A stretch of DNA of 64,000 bases, from positions 248,001 through 312,000 of the forward strand of contig JARWSJ010000004.1 of the NCBI GenBank assembly GCA_029906195.1, in the 5' to 3' direction. The position numbers and the translations under genes were made by a program. Below the pieces are notes generated by a model, which saw only the letters and a list, made by a program, of their open reading frames with translations, ran no database searches and was not told where the DNA came from. Shown here one piece after another: positions 42,788 to 52,221 of this stretch. The stretch comes from Chitinophagaceae bacterium 26-R-25 (lineage in GTDB: Bacteria > Bacteroidota > Bacteroidia > Chitinophagales > Chitinophagaceae). Each line of letters opens with the position of its first letter. Position 1 is the stretch's first letter.

Positions 42788-44158
42788 ATGATCGCACTTA
42801 AAGACATAAAGAAAGTTTACTTCATCGGTATCGGCGGCATAGGAATGAGCGCGATAGCAAGATATTTTCATTCTCAGCAGATTGAAGTGAGCGGATATGA
42901 TAAAACGGCAACACCATTAACAAAGGCATTGGAAGAAAGCGGCATGGCAGTTCATTATACAGAAGACGTGAACGTTATTCCGAAAGATGTGCAACTGGTG
43001 GTGTACACACCGGCCATTCCGAAGGAACATGCAGAATTGGTGTACTATCAGCAACATGGTTACGAAGTGAGAAAGAGAAGCGAAGTGTTGCAGATCATCA
43101 GCGAAGGCTCTTTTAATATTTGTATAGCAGGAACGCACGGAAAAACCACTACTACTACAATGGTCGCGCATTTATTACGTGACAGCGGTTATGGTTGCAA
43201 TGCATTTCTCGGTGGCATTTCTGTAAACTACAACACCAATTTCTGGAGCAATCAAAGAAATGTGTGTGTGATAGAAGCAGATGAGTATGACAGAAGCTTT
43301 TTAAGATTAAGTCCTGATGTGGCCATCATCACATCCATGGATGCGGATCACCTGGATATATACGGAACGGAAGAAGCATTGCAGGACACGTTCGTTCAGT
43401 TCAGCGAAAAGATCAAGCTTGGCGGTTTGTTGATAAGTAAATATGGATTGGCGAGAGAAAAAGATTTTAGAACAGATAAACAACTGCGTTACAGCGTAAG
43501 CGACAATAAAGCAGATGTTCATCCGGAAAATATTCAGATGCATAACGGCAGTTATTCATTTGATGTGGTGATCAACGGTGATAGAATTGAAGGGTTGACA
43601 CTGCATATGGGCGGACAACATAACGTGGAGAATGCAATCGCGGCAATAACTGTGGCGTACGAACTGGGAATAGAAAAAGAGAAAATTAAAGCAGCAATCG
43701 CGTCTTTCAAGGGAGTGAAGAGAAGATTCGAGTATATCAGGAAAGATAAGGACACGATTTTGATAGACGATTATGCGCATCACCCGGAAGAATTAAGAGC
43801 ATTGCTTACCGGCGCGAAGAGTTTGTTTCCCGATAAAAAATGTGTAGTTGTTTTTCAACCACACTTATACAGCAGAACAAACGACCTGCAGGATGCATTT
43901 GGTGAAAGCCTTGATATAGCGGATGAAGTGATACTGCTTCCAATTTATCCGGCAAGGGAATTACCAATACCGGGTGTAAGCAGTGAAATGATCCTGGGCA
44001 AAATGAAGAACCAGCACAAGCAAGTGCTAAGCAAAGAAGATCTTTTAAAATGGGCATCAACTGTCGACCCTCGCGGTAAGGTAATCATTACTGCAGGTGC
44101 AGGAGACATCGATGCCTTGGTGGAACCTATAGGGAAGGAACTAGGAGTTAGGAATTAG
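42788..44158 (+). CDS. murC: UDP-N-acetylmuramate:L-alanine ligase
   Basis: A 456-residue Mur ligase that starts the peptide stem. The N-terminus KVYFIGIGGIGMSAIARYF binds UDP-MurNAc, the ATP loop GTHGKTTTTTMVAH lies near residues 115-128, and EADEYDRSFL, MDADHLDIYG and DDYAHHPEEL follow. The final VRN and TAG are encoded in an AGGAATT repeat arm. Confidence 0.97.
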   Translation: MIALKDIKKVYFIGIGGIGMSAIARYFHSQQIEVSGYDKTATPLTKALEESGMAVHYTEDVNVIPKDVQLVVYTPAIPKEHAELVYYQQHGYEVRKRSEVLQIISEGSFNICIAGTHGKTTTTTMVAHLLRDSGYGCNAFLGGISVNYNTNFWSNQRNVCVIEADEYDRSFLRLSPDVAIITSMDADHLDIYGTEEALQDTFVQFSEKIKLGGLLISKYGLAREKDFRTDKQLRYSVSDNKADVHPENIQMHNGSYSFDVVINGDRIEGLTLHMGGQHNVENAIAAITVAYELGIEKEKIKAAIASFKGVKRRFEYIRKDKDTILIDDYAHHPEELRALLTGAKSLFPDKKCVVVFQPHLYSRTNDLQDAFGESLDIADEVILLPIYPARELPIPGVSSEMILGKMKNQHKQVLSKEDLLKWASTVDPRGKVIITAGAGDIDALVEPIGKELGVRN

Positions 44159-44220
44159 AAATTAGGAATTAGATGAGTGCTACACATTTTTCTAATTCCT
44201 AACTCCTAATTTCTAATTCT
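44137..44220. repeat. Facing AGGAATT heptamer arms, murC end
   Basis: The left arm 44137-44173 includes the last codons and stop of murC. The right arm 44191-44220 is its near-exact reverse complement (AATTCCT/AATTTCT units). The loop is about 17 bases, so this could form a stem of about 30 base pairs. Confidence 0.87.
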
Positions 44221-44243
44221 GTACAGTGGGCTGCTGTGCAACA

Positions 44244-44296
44244 GGTACCCGTCCAACAATCGCTGAAATTAGATTGTGACTGTTGGGCGGGACACC
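44244..44296. repeat. GTCCAACA inverted repeat
   Basis: The arm 44244-44258 (GGTACCCGTCCAACA) and the arm 44281-44296 (TGTTGGGCGGGACACC) are reverse complements with a few differences, over a 22-base loop. It lies between the murC repeat and the GTAGAGAC palindrome. Confidence 0.75.
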
Positions 44297-44299
44297 AAA

Positions 44300-44326
44300 G
44301 TAGAGACAAGGCATTGCCTTGTCTGT
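44300..44326. repeat. GTAGAGAC palindrome before ftsQ
   Basis: AGACAAGGCA-T-TGCCTTGTCT (44304-44324), preceded by GTAG. It shares its left half with the copy inside queA. Confidence 0.82.
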
Positions 44327-44404
44327 GTTAAAAGCGATCAGGAAATAATATTTAGAACTAAATAAAGTCTTTTACACCCTTAGAGTCTGGTTGGGGTGAG
44401 GTTT

Positions 44405-45484
44405 ATGGAGAAGAAGAAAAATATCAAACGCGTTTTAACAGCCATGCTTTGGATAGCAATGGCAAGCGGCGTTGTGGTATTGTTGGTCGCAGCAATTGGT
44501 AAAAAAAACAATGAACAATGCAAGGGCATTGAAATTGATATAAGAGGAGTTGGTGAATATTATTTCGTAGACAAGACAGATGTGATGAATGTTGTTTCAC
44601 CAAACAAAAGTGTAAAAGGCAGAGCCATCACAGGTTTCGATTTAAGGAAATTAGAGGAAACACTGGAAAAAAATCTGTGGGTGAAAGATGCCGAACTGTT
44701 CTTTGATAACAAAGCGATACTGCACGTAAAAGTAGAGGAGCGGGAACCGATAGCAAGAATTTTTGCTGTAAACGGAAATTCATATTACATCGACAGTGCT
44801 TTTGCAAAATTGCCACTGAGTTCTAAAATGAGTGTGAAGTTACCAGTGTTTACAGGTTTTCCGACTGATGCCGTGAAACTGAGTAAGGCTGACAGTACAT
44901 TGATGCAATACATCAAACAGGTGAGTCTGTTTATTGCCAAAGACACGTTTTGGACAGCACAAATTGCACAAGTGGACATCACGCCAACGCGAACATTCGA
45001 AATGGTGCCGACAGTTGGTAACCACATCATCATATTTGGTAATGGAGAGAATGTTGAAGCAAAGTTTGACAGGTTGATGATTTTCTATAAAAACATTTTG
45101 CCTAAAGTGGGATTGAATAAATATGAATCGGTGAACGTGCAGTACGAAAAACAAGTGATAGGAATGAGGCGTGGCGCAGACAACAGGATTGATTCGCTTC
45201 AGGCGTTGAGAAACATTCAGCAAATGTTGCTGGCTGCAAGGCAGATGAGAAGCGACAGCAGTTCAACAACGCAAATGCCGGTGAAGCAAATGCAGCCTGA
45301 AACACTGAGCGACTCAACACTGTCACTGATCGATGCAGACAGTAATGCAGGAGCGCCGGCAGGACAGGCGATCAACGCGATTGCACCGCCTGCAAGCAAC
45401 GTGAGGGGCAATGCTGCAAAACCTGCAACAAGAGCGACAACACCAAAACCTGGTGCTGCAAGAAACAACAGACAACGACGATAG
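44405..45484 (+). CDS. ftsQ: Cell division protein FtsQ
   Basis: A 359-residue bitopic protein: cytoplasmic basic N-terminus, one helix (about residues 12-31), a POTRA-like domain (about 40-110, with WVKDAELFFDNKAILHVKVEEREPIA split there), the beta domain, and a Ser/Ala/Pro-rich C-terminal tail of about 90 residues that is probably disordered. FtsQ links early and late division proteins. The ATG at 44405 is preferred over GTG at 44396. The tail is longer than in proteobacterial FtsQ. Confidence 0.9.
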   Translation: MEKKKNIKRVLTAMLWIAMASGVVVLLVAAIGKKNNEQCKGIEIDIRGVGEYYFVDKTDVMNVVSPNKSVKGRAITGFDLRKLEETLEKNLWVKDAELFFDNKAILHVKVEEREPIARIFAVNGNSYYIDSAFAKLPLSSKMSVKLPVFTGFPTDAVKLSKADSTLMQYIKQVSLFIAKDTFWTAQIAQVDITPTRTFEMVPTVGNHIIIFGNGENVEAKFDRLMIFYKNILPKVGLNKYESVNVQYEKQVIGMRRGADNRIDSLQALRNIQQMLLAARQMRSDSSSTTQMPVKQMQPETLSDSTLSLIDADSNAGAPAGQAINAIAPPASNVRGNAAKPATRATTPKPGAARNNRQRR

Positions 45485-45530
45485 CGACACCATATTCAAA
45501 AGAGTAACAACTATAAACAAACATATATTT

Positions 45531-46928
45531 ATGAACAACGAACAACCCATTATTGTCGGCCTGGACATTGGTACTACCAAAATAGCTGCCATTGCAGGAA
45601 GAAAAAATGAGTACGGTAAGCTCGAAATCTTAGGTTTCGGACGTGCCAACTCTAATGGCGTTAAGCACGGGCAGGTATTGAACATTGATGAAACCATCAA
45701 AGCCATCCGTACCGCACTTGAAAATTGTTATGCCAGCAATCCGAATTTAGAGATCAATGAAGTGTATGTAGGTATTGCCGGACATCACATTAAAAGTTTG
45801 CAAACCCGTGGAGACATCGTTCGCCATGATAACAACGAGGAAATCAGTCAGCGTGAAATCGATCAGTTGGTCGCTGACCAATATAAAACGTATATCCCTG
45901 CAGGTGATCAGATCATCGATGTGATACCACAGGAGTTTACAGTGGATAATTTTCAAAACATTCCGAACCCGATCGGGTACGGCGGTGTAAAAGTGGGTGC
46001 AAATTTCCACATCATCACAGGTGATAAAAATGCGATTCGCAACATCAACCGCGCGGTTGAAAAAAGCGGATTGCATACCAAGGATCTTGTGTTGCAACCT
46101 TTGGCGTCTGCAGCAGCAGTAATGGGTTACGAAGATATGGAAGCAGGTGTTGCCATTGTTGATATCGGTGGCGGCACAACTGACCTTGCTGTGTTCTGCG
46201 ATGGTATCTTAAGACACACTGCAGTAATACCGTTCGGTGGTGAAAACATTACCAACGATATTAAAACAGGCCTTGGTGTTTTGAAAACACAAGCCGAGCA
46301 AATGAAAGTGCAGTTTGGTAGCGCTTTGGCAAACGAAGCAAAAGCGAACGCCTTCATTACCATTCCTGGTTTGCGTGGTATGCCACCGAAAGAGATCAGC
46401 GTGAAGAATCTTGCAAACATCATACAGGCACGTATGAGCGAGATTATGGATTTTGTTACCTACCACTTAAAGCAAGTAGGTATGGATAGCAGAGTGTTGA
46501 ATGGTGGTATCGTATTGACAGGTGGTGGTTCTCAATTGAAACATCTGATTCAGTTAACAGAATATGTAACCGGCGTGAACACTCGCATCGGTTATCCTAC
46601 AGAACATCTTGCACCGGGTCATATTGAAGAATTGGCAAAGCCAATGTACGCAACATGTCTTGGCCTGATTTTAAAAGGATACAACGATTACGAGAACAAC
46701 CTGAAAGTTTTTGAGAAAGATTTCAAGAAAATTCCTGTTCCTGATAATTTGAAAAAACTCGAAGCAGTGAAAGCAGCTCCGATTGTAATTGAGGAAGAAC
46801 AACAGCAAGAACAAGCTATTCAGAAAGATAAAATGAACAATCGCAATACCGGATTCAAAGATATCTGGGGCAAATTCAAACACAGTTTGATCGATCTGTT
46901 CCAGGAAGAAGAAGATAAGGCTTTATAA
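45531..46928 (+). CDS. ftsA: Cell division protein FtsA
   Basis: A 465-residue actin-like ATPase that anchors FtsZ to the membrane. Phosphate-binding motifs are GLDIGTTKIAAI (residues 10-21) and VDIGGGTTDLAVF; LTGGGSQL marks the adenosine site. The C-terminal 80 residues end in a helix with FKHSLIDLFQEEEDKAL, a plausible membrane-binding amphipathic region. The ATG at 45531 is chosen because it starts the conserved actin fold; upstream in-frame codons overlap the ftsQ end. Confidence 0.96.
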   Translation: MNNEQPIIVGLDIGTTKIAAIAGRKNEYGKLEILGFGRANSNGVKHGQVLNIDETIKAIRTALENCYASNPNLEINEVYVGIAGHHIKSLQTRGDIVRHDNNEEISQREIDQLVADQYKTYIPAGDQIIDVIPQEFTVDNFQNIPNPIGYGGVKVGANFHIITGDKNAIRNINRAVEKSGLHTKDLVLQPLASAAAVMGYEDMEAGVAIVDIGGGTTDLAVFCDGILRHTAVIPFGGENITNDIKTGLGVLKTQAEQMKVQFGSALANEAKANAFITIPGLRGMPPKEISVKNLANIIQARMSEIMDFVTYHLKQVGMDSRVLNGGIVLTGGGSQLKHLIQLTEYVTGVNTRIGYPTEHLAPGHIEELAKPMYATCLGLILKGYNDYENNLKVFEKDFKKIPVPDNLKKLEAVKAAPIVIEEEQQQEQAIQKDKMNNRNTGFKDIWGKFKHSLIDLFQEEEDKAL

Positions 46929-46929
46929 A

Positions 46930-46999
46930 GTGGAGAGTGGAGAGTTGAGAATTGAGAGTTAATGGTCTCTCTCAACTCTCAATTCTCAACTTTCAACTG
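46930..46999. repeat. Facing GAGAGTT heptamer arms, ftsA-ftsZ gap
   Basis: The left arm 46930-46961 (TGGAGAG, TTGAGAA, TTGAGAG units) and right arm 46965-46999 are almost perfect reverse complements with only a few bases between, a strong hairpin of about 30 base pairs. It begins 1 base after the ftsA stop and ends 66 bases before the ftsZ ATG. Confidence 0.88.
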
Positions 47000-47065
47000 G
47001 TTTTCATACTAACTAACCATTTTATTCACAGCCGGCATTTACGGTGTTGGCGAAATTTATTAACT

Positions 47066-49006
47066 ATGATTCACTTTGATCTACCGAAGGAAAAATCATC
47101 TATCTTAAAGGTGATAGGTGTGGGAGGTGGTGGCAGCAACGCTGTTAATCACATGTTCAGTCAAAGTATTGAGGGCGTGAACTTTATTATTTGTAACACT
47201 GATGCGCAGGCTATTTCACAAAGCAATGTGCCGAATAAAATACAGCTGGGGCCACATCTTACACAAGGACTTGGTGCAGGCGCCAATCCCGAAATTGGTA
47301 AGCAGGCAACAGAGGAAAGTTTAGAAGAGATAAAGCGCATTTTGGAAGTAAATACCAAAATGGCCTTCATCACCGCCGGTATGGGCGGTGGTACTGGAAC
47401 CGGCGGGGCACCTATCATTGCCAAGATTTGTAAGGATCTTAGCATATTAACGGTAGGTATCGTAACGACACCGTTTTCTTACGAAGGAAAGAAAAGACAA
47501 CTGCAGGCAGAAGAAGGCATCAGTCATTTGAAGAACCACGTGGATACTTTATTGGTGATCAGCAACGATAAATTGCGCCATCAGTTTGGTAACTTAAAAA
47601 TGAAAGATGCATTCGCCAAAGCGGATAATGTTTTGGCAACAGCTGCAAAATGTATCACAGACGTGATCAACAGCACCGGCCAGATCAACGTTGACTTTGC
47701 CGATGTATGCACAGTAATGCGCAATGGCGGTGTTGCTATTTTGGGTAACGCTGCTGTAGAAGGTGAAAACCGTGCACAGAAAGCAATTGAAGAAGCATTG
47801 AATTCTCCATTGCTGAACGATAACGAAATTAAAGGTGCAAGATGGATATTGATCAACATTAACTCTGCAGAAGGTGACCACGAATTCACAATGGACGAAG
47901 TGGACATCATTCAGAATTATTTGTTGAGCCAGGCCGGAGAAGAAACTGACGTAATTCTTGGTTTGGGTTATGACAATTCTTTGGAAAGAAAAATTGGCAT
48001 CACACTGATTGCAACCGGTTTTGAATATAAAGACCCTTTTTACAGAACAGAAGAAAAGGAAATACCGGAACAACCGAAAAGAGAAGAGAAGATCATCATG
48101 AAGCTCGAACCTCAGCGTGAAGAGCCGAAAGCATACGTTTCAACTTCTTTTTCCTTGCCCATGGATGAGAGGGTGGAAGAAGTGGCTGAAAATGAAATGG
48201 ATAGCGGTATCATCTCTTTTGTGGCGGAAGAGCCAACAGAAAAATTGAGAGAGGATCTTCAACCAACCCTCGTAGAAGTCCCATCAAATAAGGATTCTAT
48301 TGTGTTTTTTACGGAAGAAAACGACAGTAAAAATACTGTGGATAAAAAAGGAGGAAACGAAAGTGGTCCGGAGTTTTTTGAGTTAGTATATTCACATCCA
48401 GCCAAAACGGAGATGCCCGGACAGAACTTGTCACAACCACAACAGCCGAAATCTACTCAAAATAATTCTTCAGCGTCTGCAGCGTCTGGAGGATACTTGG
48501 CCAAGCCATCCAATATTTATGCGGAACCAAAGGCAGACCAAGGTGCGCCAAAAGCGCAGGCCGCGCCTTACGCGAAGCCTAACATCCCTCAGCAACCGGA
48601 AGCAACGTCTGTTCCAAAAGAAGAGGAACCTTCTTTAGACATGCAATTGGTGATTAAGGATGAAGTTCCTGCGGCGGATGTGCAGCGTACAGAACAGACT
48701 TATTCAACTGCCAGCAATAACTCTTTTGTTGAGGACCCGGCAATGCCGGACGAAGCAGAGGACCAGCGACGCAGAGCGGCAGAGAGAATACAGAAACTAC
48801 GTAATCTGTCATTCAACGTAAACTCAGCCGATCCAAACAATGAGTTCGAAACTGTGCCGGCATATATCCGCCGCAACCTGGAACTCTACAACAACACAAA
48901 TCCGGTAGAGAATTTTTACAGCAACTACACTGTAAAGTCTGACGAAAATAATAACACAAAAATCAGCACGATAAATACTTTTCTAGACGGTAACAAGCCC
49001 GACTAA
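47066..49006 (+). CDS. ftsZ: Cell division protein FtsZ
   Basis: A 646-residue tubulin homologue that builds the Z-ring. The GTPase domain shows IGVGGGGSNAVNHM (about residues 15-28) and the tubulin signature GGGTGTGGAP near 107-116. The polymerising core ends near residue 330. A very long Pro/Gln/Glu-rich linker follows, then VPAYIRR at 597-603, which resembles the conserved C-terminal peptide (IPAFLRK in E. coli), and a further 43 residues. The start at 47066 gives the typical short N-terminus; upstream in-frame codons translate the repeat hairpin. Confidence 0.97.
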   Translation: MIHFDLPKEKSSILKVIGVGGGGSNAVNHMFSQSIEGVNFIICNTDAQAISQSNVPNKIQLGPHLTQGLGAGANPEIGKQATEESLEEIKRILEVNTKMAFITAGMGGGTGTGGAPIIAKICKDLSILTVGIVTTPFSYEGKKRQLQAEEGISHLKNHVDTLLVISNDKLRHQFGNLKMKDAFAKADNVLATAAKCITDVINSTGQINVDFADVCTVMRNGGVAILGNAAVEGENRAQKAIEEALNSPLLNDNEIKGARWILININSAEGDHEFTMDEVDIIQNYLLSQAGEETDVILGLGYDNSLERKIGITLIATGFEYKDPFYRTEEKEIPEQPKREEKIIMKLEPQREEPKAYVSTSFSLPMDERVEEVAENEMDSGIISFVAEEPTEKLREDLQPTLVEVPSNKDSIVFFTEENDSKNTVDKKGGNESGPEFFELVYSHPAKTEMPGQNLSQPQQPKSTQNNSSASAASGGYLAKPSNIYAEPKADQGAPKAQAAPYAKPNIPQQPEATSVPKEEEPSLDMQLVIKDEVPAADVQRTEQTYSTASNNSFVEDPAMPDEAEDQRRRAAERIQKLRNLSFNVNSADPNNEFETVPAYIRRNLELYNNTNPVENFYSNYTVKSDENNNTKISTINTFLDGNKPD

Positions 49007-49045
49007 CTTATTGGTCGCTTAGCTACCATGTTTGTTTTTAGTTGT

Positions 49046-49079
49046 ATCCCCTTGATTTTTCAAGGGGATTTCTTTTTTT
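49046..49079 (+). terminator. Terminator after ftsZ, end of dcw operon
   Basis: A 10-base perfect stem (ATCCCCTTGA / TCAAGGGGAT) with TTTT loop followed by TTCTTTTTTT. Confidence 0.92.
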
Positions 49080-49172
49080 AATAATTGAATAACTGAATGA
49101 CTGAATAATTGAAGAAGAGAAATTCTAAAGCCGCGGTTTGCGTCTTCTTAATAATTCAATGATTCAATCATT
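49080..49172. repeat. Facing GAATAACT-type arms before the epimerase gene
   Basis: The left arm 49080-49114 and right arm 49149-49172 (CAATAATT, CAATGATT, CAATCATT). They lie between the terminator and the next promoter. Confidence 0.78.
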
Positions 49173-49214
49173 CTTACAGCGCGTTGGGATAGTGGAAAGC
49201 GGTTATAATCTGCT

Positions 49215-49222
49215 TATCTTTG
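49215..49222 (+). promoter_or_regulatory. -7 box of the epimerase gene
   Basis: TATCTTTG is an exact match to TAnnTTTG, 45 bases before the ATG at 49267. No clear -33 TTTG is found at the usual distance. Confidence 0.45.
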
Positions 49223-49266
49223 TTATCTCTCTACTTAAGAACTTTTCTTTTACTAATACTATCCAG

Positions 49267-50229
49267 ATGGAAACGATCCTTATTACCGGTGGCACCGGAT
49301 TAATCGGAAAAAGACTCACATCATTATTATTGCAAAACGGATATAGTGTTATCATCCTCACGAGAAATAAAATTGAAGCTTCGGAAAATTTTAAATTGGA
49401 AGATCCGCAGTCAACTGGCTATCACAACCTTTCATTCGCTGAATGGAATGTAAAAGAACAAACCATCGATCGTAACGCTGTAGAGAAAGCAGACTATATC
49501 ATTCATCTCGCCGGCGCAGGAGTTGCAGATAAAAGATGGTCGGATAAGAGAAAAAAAGAAATCGCGGAAAGCAGGACGAACAGTGGCGCACTGATTGTAA
49601 AGGCGCTTAGCGAAATATCACATCATCTAAAAGCAGTCGTAAGTGCGTCTGCTATTGGTTGGTACGGCCCGGATTCTTCTATTCCCAATCTAAAACCGTT
49701 TGTCGAAAGCGATGAGCCAAATGATGATTTCCTCGGGCAAACCTGTTTGCAATGGGAGCAAAGCATAGAGCCGGTGCAAAAGCTGAATGTACGTCTTGTA
49801 AAACTGCGCACAGGCATTGTTCTGAGTAATGAAGGAGGAGCGTTGGAAGAATTTAGAAAACCCCTGCGATTTGGTTTGTCAACAATACTTGGAAGTGGTA
49901 GCCAGGTTATCAGCTGGATCCATATCGACGACCTGTGCAGAATGTACATCCAAGCGATGCAAGACGATAAAATGCAAGGAGCCTACAATGCCGTTGCAAC
50001 ACATCCGGTCTGTAATAAAAAACTCAACGAAACGCTTGCTGCCAAACAGCGAGGCAGATTTTATATTCCGATCTACGTGCCTTCGTTTGTATTGAAAATC
50101 GTGCTTGGAGAGATGAGCATTGAAGTTTTAAAAAGCACCACCGTGAGCAATGAAAAGGTGAGGAAGGCAGGTTTTCAATTTATATTTCCGGATGTAGAGA
50201 AAGCGATCGCTGATTTAATTGAAAATTGA
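49267..50229 (+). CDS. TIGR01777-family NAD(P)-dependent epimerase-like protein
   Basis: A 320-residue extended SDR protein (SDR39U1/YfcH type). It has the nucleotide-binding loop ITGGTGLIGKRLTSLL (residues 5-20), HLAGAGVADKRWSDKRK, SASAIGWYG and a C-terminal DUF1731-like part. Substrate and pathway are unknown for the family. The ATG at 49267 is used since it directly precedes the glycine loop. It is convergent with the ABC exporter genes, with a shared terminator between. Confidence 0.9.
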   Translation: METILITGGTGLIGKRLTSLLLQNGYSVIILTRNKIEASENFKLEDPQSTGYHNLSFAEWNVKEQTIDRNAVEKADYIIHLAGAGVADKRWSDKRKKEIAESRTNSGALIVKALSEISHHLKAVVSASAIGWYGPDSSIPNLKPFVESDEPNDDFLGQTCLQWEQSIEPVQKLNVRLVKLRTGIVLSNEGGALEEFRKPLRFGLSTILGSGSQVISWIHIDDLCRMYIQAMQDDKMQGAYNAVATHPVCNKKLNETLAAKQRGRFYIPIYVPSFVLKIVLGEMSIEVLKSTTVSNEKVRKAGFQFIFPDVEKAIADLIEN

Positions 50230-50366
50230 AAATTGAAAGTTGAAAATTTCTTAAGTGTAGCAGCGCAAACGAATCGTATGCTTTCCTCTGTTTAAATGAC
50301 AAGGGCCACATTCTTTAAAGAATGCCGCCCTTGTCATTTTCAATTTTCAATTTTCAACTTTCAATT
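50219..50366. repeat. Facing ATTGAAA heptamer arms around a terminator
   Basis: The left arm 50219-50249 contains the epimerase stop codon. The right arm 50336-50366 reaches to the end of the convergent ABC permease gene. A separate terminator hairpin lies in the loop. Confidence 0.83.
50294..50340. terminator. Bidirectional terminator
   Basis: A 13-base perfect stem (AAATGACAAGGGC at 50294-50306, GCCCTTGTCATTT at 50327-50339) with an inner ATTCTTTAAAGAAT palindrome. It serves the convergent epimerase and ABC permease genes. Confidence 0.85.
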
Positions 50367-50368
50367 CC

Positions 50369-51184
50369 TCAAAGGTCTCGTCTCATATACACAAACAAAC
50401 TCAAGCCCCACGTAATCGCCAATCCAATCAGTGTTAAAAAAATATGCGATTGAACGGCTGCGAGTGCCGCTTTGTAAGTGTCGGCATCAATCTTTCCTAT
50501 AAATGCAGGAATTGGGATCAGGCGGTCAGAAATTTCCAAAGGTAAAAATCGGCCAATATCGTTTGCCTTGAATTTCAGGATGCCTACCAGTATTGGTTCA
50601 AGAATAATACAGTAAAAGATGAAAATTGCAAGCGCGATAAATGATTTGCGCACCAGCAATCCGATCAAAAAAGCAATTGAGAGTTGGGCAAATGTTTGAA
50701 AGGCAAATAACAGCACATAATAAAATTGGCCCCATTTGCTGGCGTTCACATCATCAGTATTTGTAGAACCAATAATAAGACTCACAACAAAATAGATGGC
50801 AGAAACAATCAACGTAATAATAACAACGCTGATGAATTTGCTCCACATGAATTGTTGCCTGCTCCAGCCATCAATAATATTTTGACGATTTGTTTTGTAA
50901 GTATACTCGTTGGTGATAAGCATGATCACTACGATGGCCGGAATAAAAATAAACAGCGATGAAAAAAAGGCAACTGTATGCCATGCTTCCGGAAAAGAAA
51001 AAGGATTGCCCATAAGCGCCTTAACAATCTGCCCCTGCATTGTTTGCTTAGCGGTAATGTTGTGATAAATGCTTAAAAAGGTGTAGTTAATACCCGGATA
51101 AGAGAGAGCCGTAATACAAATGACCCACCAGAATGCAGGATAGTTCTTGATCTTCAGCCATTCTGTTTTAATAAGATTCAACAT
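50369..51184 (-). CDS. ABC-2 type transporter permease
   Basis: A 271-residue membrane protein with six predicted helices, beginning MLNLIKTEWLKIKNYPAFW, the typical start of ABC-2 permeases in Bacteroidota. NEYTYKTNRQNIIDGWSRQQF (near residue 95, split) is the cytoplasmic coupling region. It forms an exporter with the ATPase encoded upstream on the same strand (51300-52193). The cargo is unknown; small proteins of this kind often resist or export antimicrobial peptides. Confidence 0.88.
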   Translation of the reverse strand: MLNLIKTEWLKIKNYPAFWWVICITALSYPGINYTFLSIYHNITAKQTMQGQIVKALMGNPFSFPEAWHTVAFFSSLFIFIPAIVVIMLITNEYTYKTNRQNIIDGWSRQQFMWSKFISVVIITLIVSAIYFVVSLIIGSTNTDDVNASKWGQFYYVLLFAFQTFAQLSIAFLIGLLVRKSFIALAIFIFYCIILEPILVGILKFKANDIGRFLPLEISDRLIPIPAFIGKIDADTYKAALAAVQSHIFLTLIGLAITWGLSLFVYMRRDL

Positions 51185-51191
51185 AAGTTAT

Positions 51192-51294
51192 AAGGAATTA
51201 GGAATTAGTAGTTAGGAATTAGGAGTTAGAAATTAGAAATGGAATTCAGCATATTCAACTCTATCTAACTCCTGATTCCTAATTTCTAATTCCT
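51192..51294. repeat. Facing AGGAATT heptamer arms between exporter genes
   Basis: The left arm 51192-51240 and right arm 51264-51294. They fill the 115-base gap between the ATPase and permease genes of one operon. Confidence 0.85.
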
Positions 51295-51299
51295 TGTTT

Positions 51300-52193
51300 T
51301 TAGTTATTCGTTAGTTCAAAAAATTTCGCTTCGAGTCTTTTCTTTTTAATCACAAGATGACTTAAGGTTATGCCTTTGCTAAAGCAAAATGCATTTATTT
51401 CCTCAGGTCGGGCTGTGCCTTTAGCCAAATGAATTTGCACAAAGCCATTTTCTAAAATAACCTGTTCGTTACCGTTATATGATTGTAGAATATTCAGGAG
51501 CGCAGTGTTATCACTTGCACTTATTTCAACAATGTCATTGTCCACAAGCACATCATCCACTGCACCGGTAGTAATCAGTGTTCCTTTTTTTAGAATGGCA
51601 ACGTGTGTACAAACCTTTTCTACCTCATCTAAAAGGTGACTTGCCATGATGATGGTATGTCCTGCAATACTAAGCTCTTTGATCAATTCCCTTATTTCTG
51701 CGATGCCTACGGGATCAAGTCCGTTAGTGGGCTCGTCGAGAACGAGCACCTTAGGTTCGCCAAGCAGCGCGCCCGCAATAGCAAGTCTTTGCTTCATTCC
51801 AAGGCTGTAAGTGCTGAAACGGCTGTTTTTTCTTTCCAGCAATTTTACTTTTTCCAGCACAACATCTATTTCGTTAAGATTGCCTCTACCGCTGATGCTG
51901 TTGGTGATTTTTAAATTATTAAATGCAGAGAGATAATGATAGAAGTTCGGTGTTTCCAGCAGTGTGCCAATTTTCCTTCTGGTACCCGGAGAACTTGGTT
52001 GGTCAAACCACAGGAAGTTACCATTGTCTGCTTTAAGTACATCCACAATAATGCTGAGCAGCGTGGTTTTACCACTTCCATTTGGACCCAGTACGCCAAA
52101 TATGGCACCTTGCGGCACTTCAAATGAAACACCATTCAGCGCTTTAATGTTTCCGTAAGATTTTGAAATGTTTTGAATAGAAAGAATAGACAC
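51300..52193 (-). CDS. ABC transporter ATP-binding protein
   Basis: A 297-residue ATPase with Walker A GPNGSGKTT (residues 36-44), signature YSLGMKQR (129-136), Walker B VLVLDEP (149-155) and a C-terminal extension of about 80 residues common in the CcmA/drug-export subfamily. It pairs with the ABC-2 permease gene downstream on the same strand. Substrate is not identifiable. Confidence 0.93.
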   Translation of the reverse strand: MSILSIQNISKSYGNIKALNGVSFEVPQGAIFGVLGPNGSGKTTLLSIIVDVLKADNGNFLWFDQPSSPGTRRKIGTLLETPNFYHYLSAFNNLKITNSISGRGNLNEIDVVLEKVKLLERKNSRFSTYSLGMKQRLAIAGALLGEPKVLVLDEPTNGLDPVGIAEIRELIKELSIAGHTIIMASHLLDEVEKVCTHVAILKKGTLITTGAVDDVLVDNDIVEISASDNTALLNILQSYNGNEQVILENGFVQIHLAKGTARPEEINAFCFSKGITLSHLVIKKKRLEAKFFELTNN

Positions 52194-52221
52194 GGTTTGA
52201 GATTTTCAAACAAGATAAAGG

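Noticed and set aside
45323..45706. Minus-strand frame across the ftsQ-ftsA junction
   Set aside because: It lies opposite two conserved genes and shows no protein pattern.
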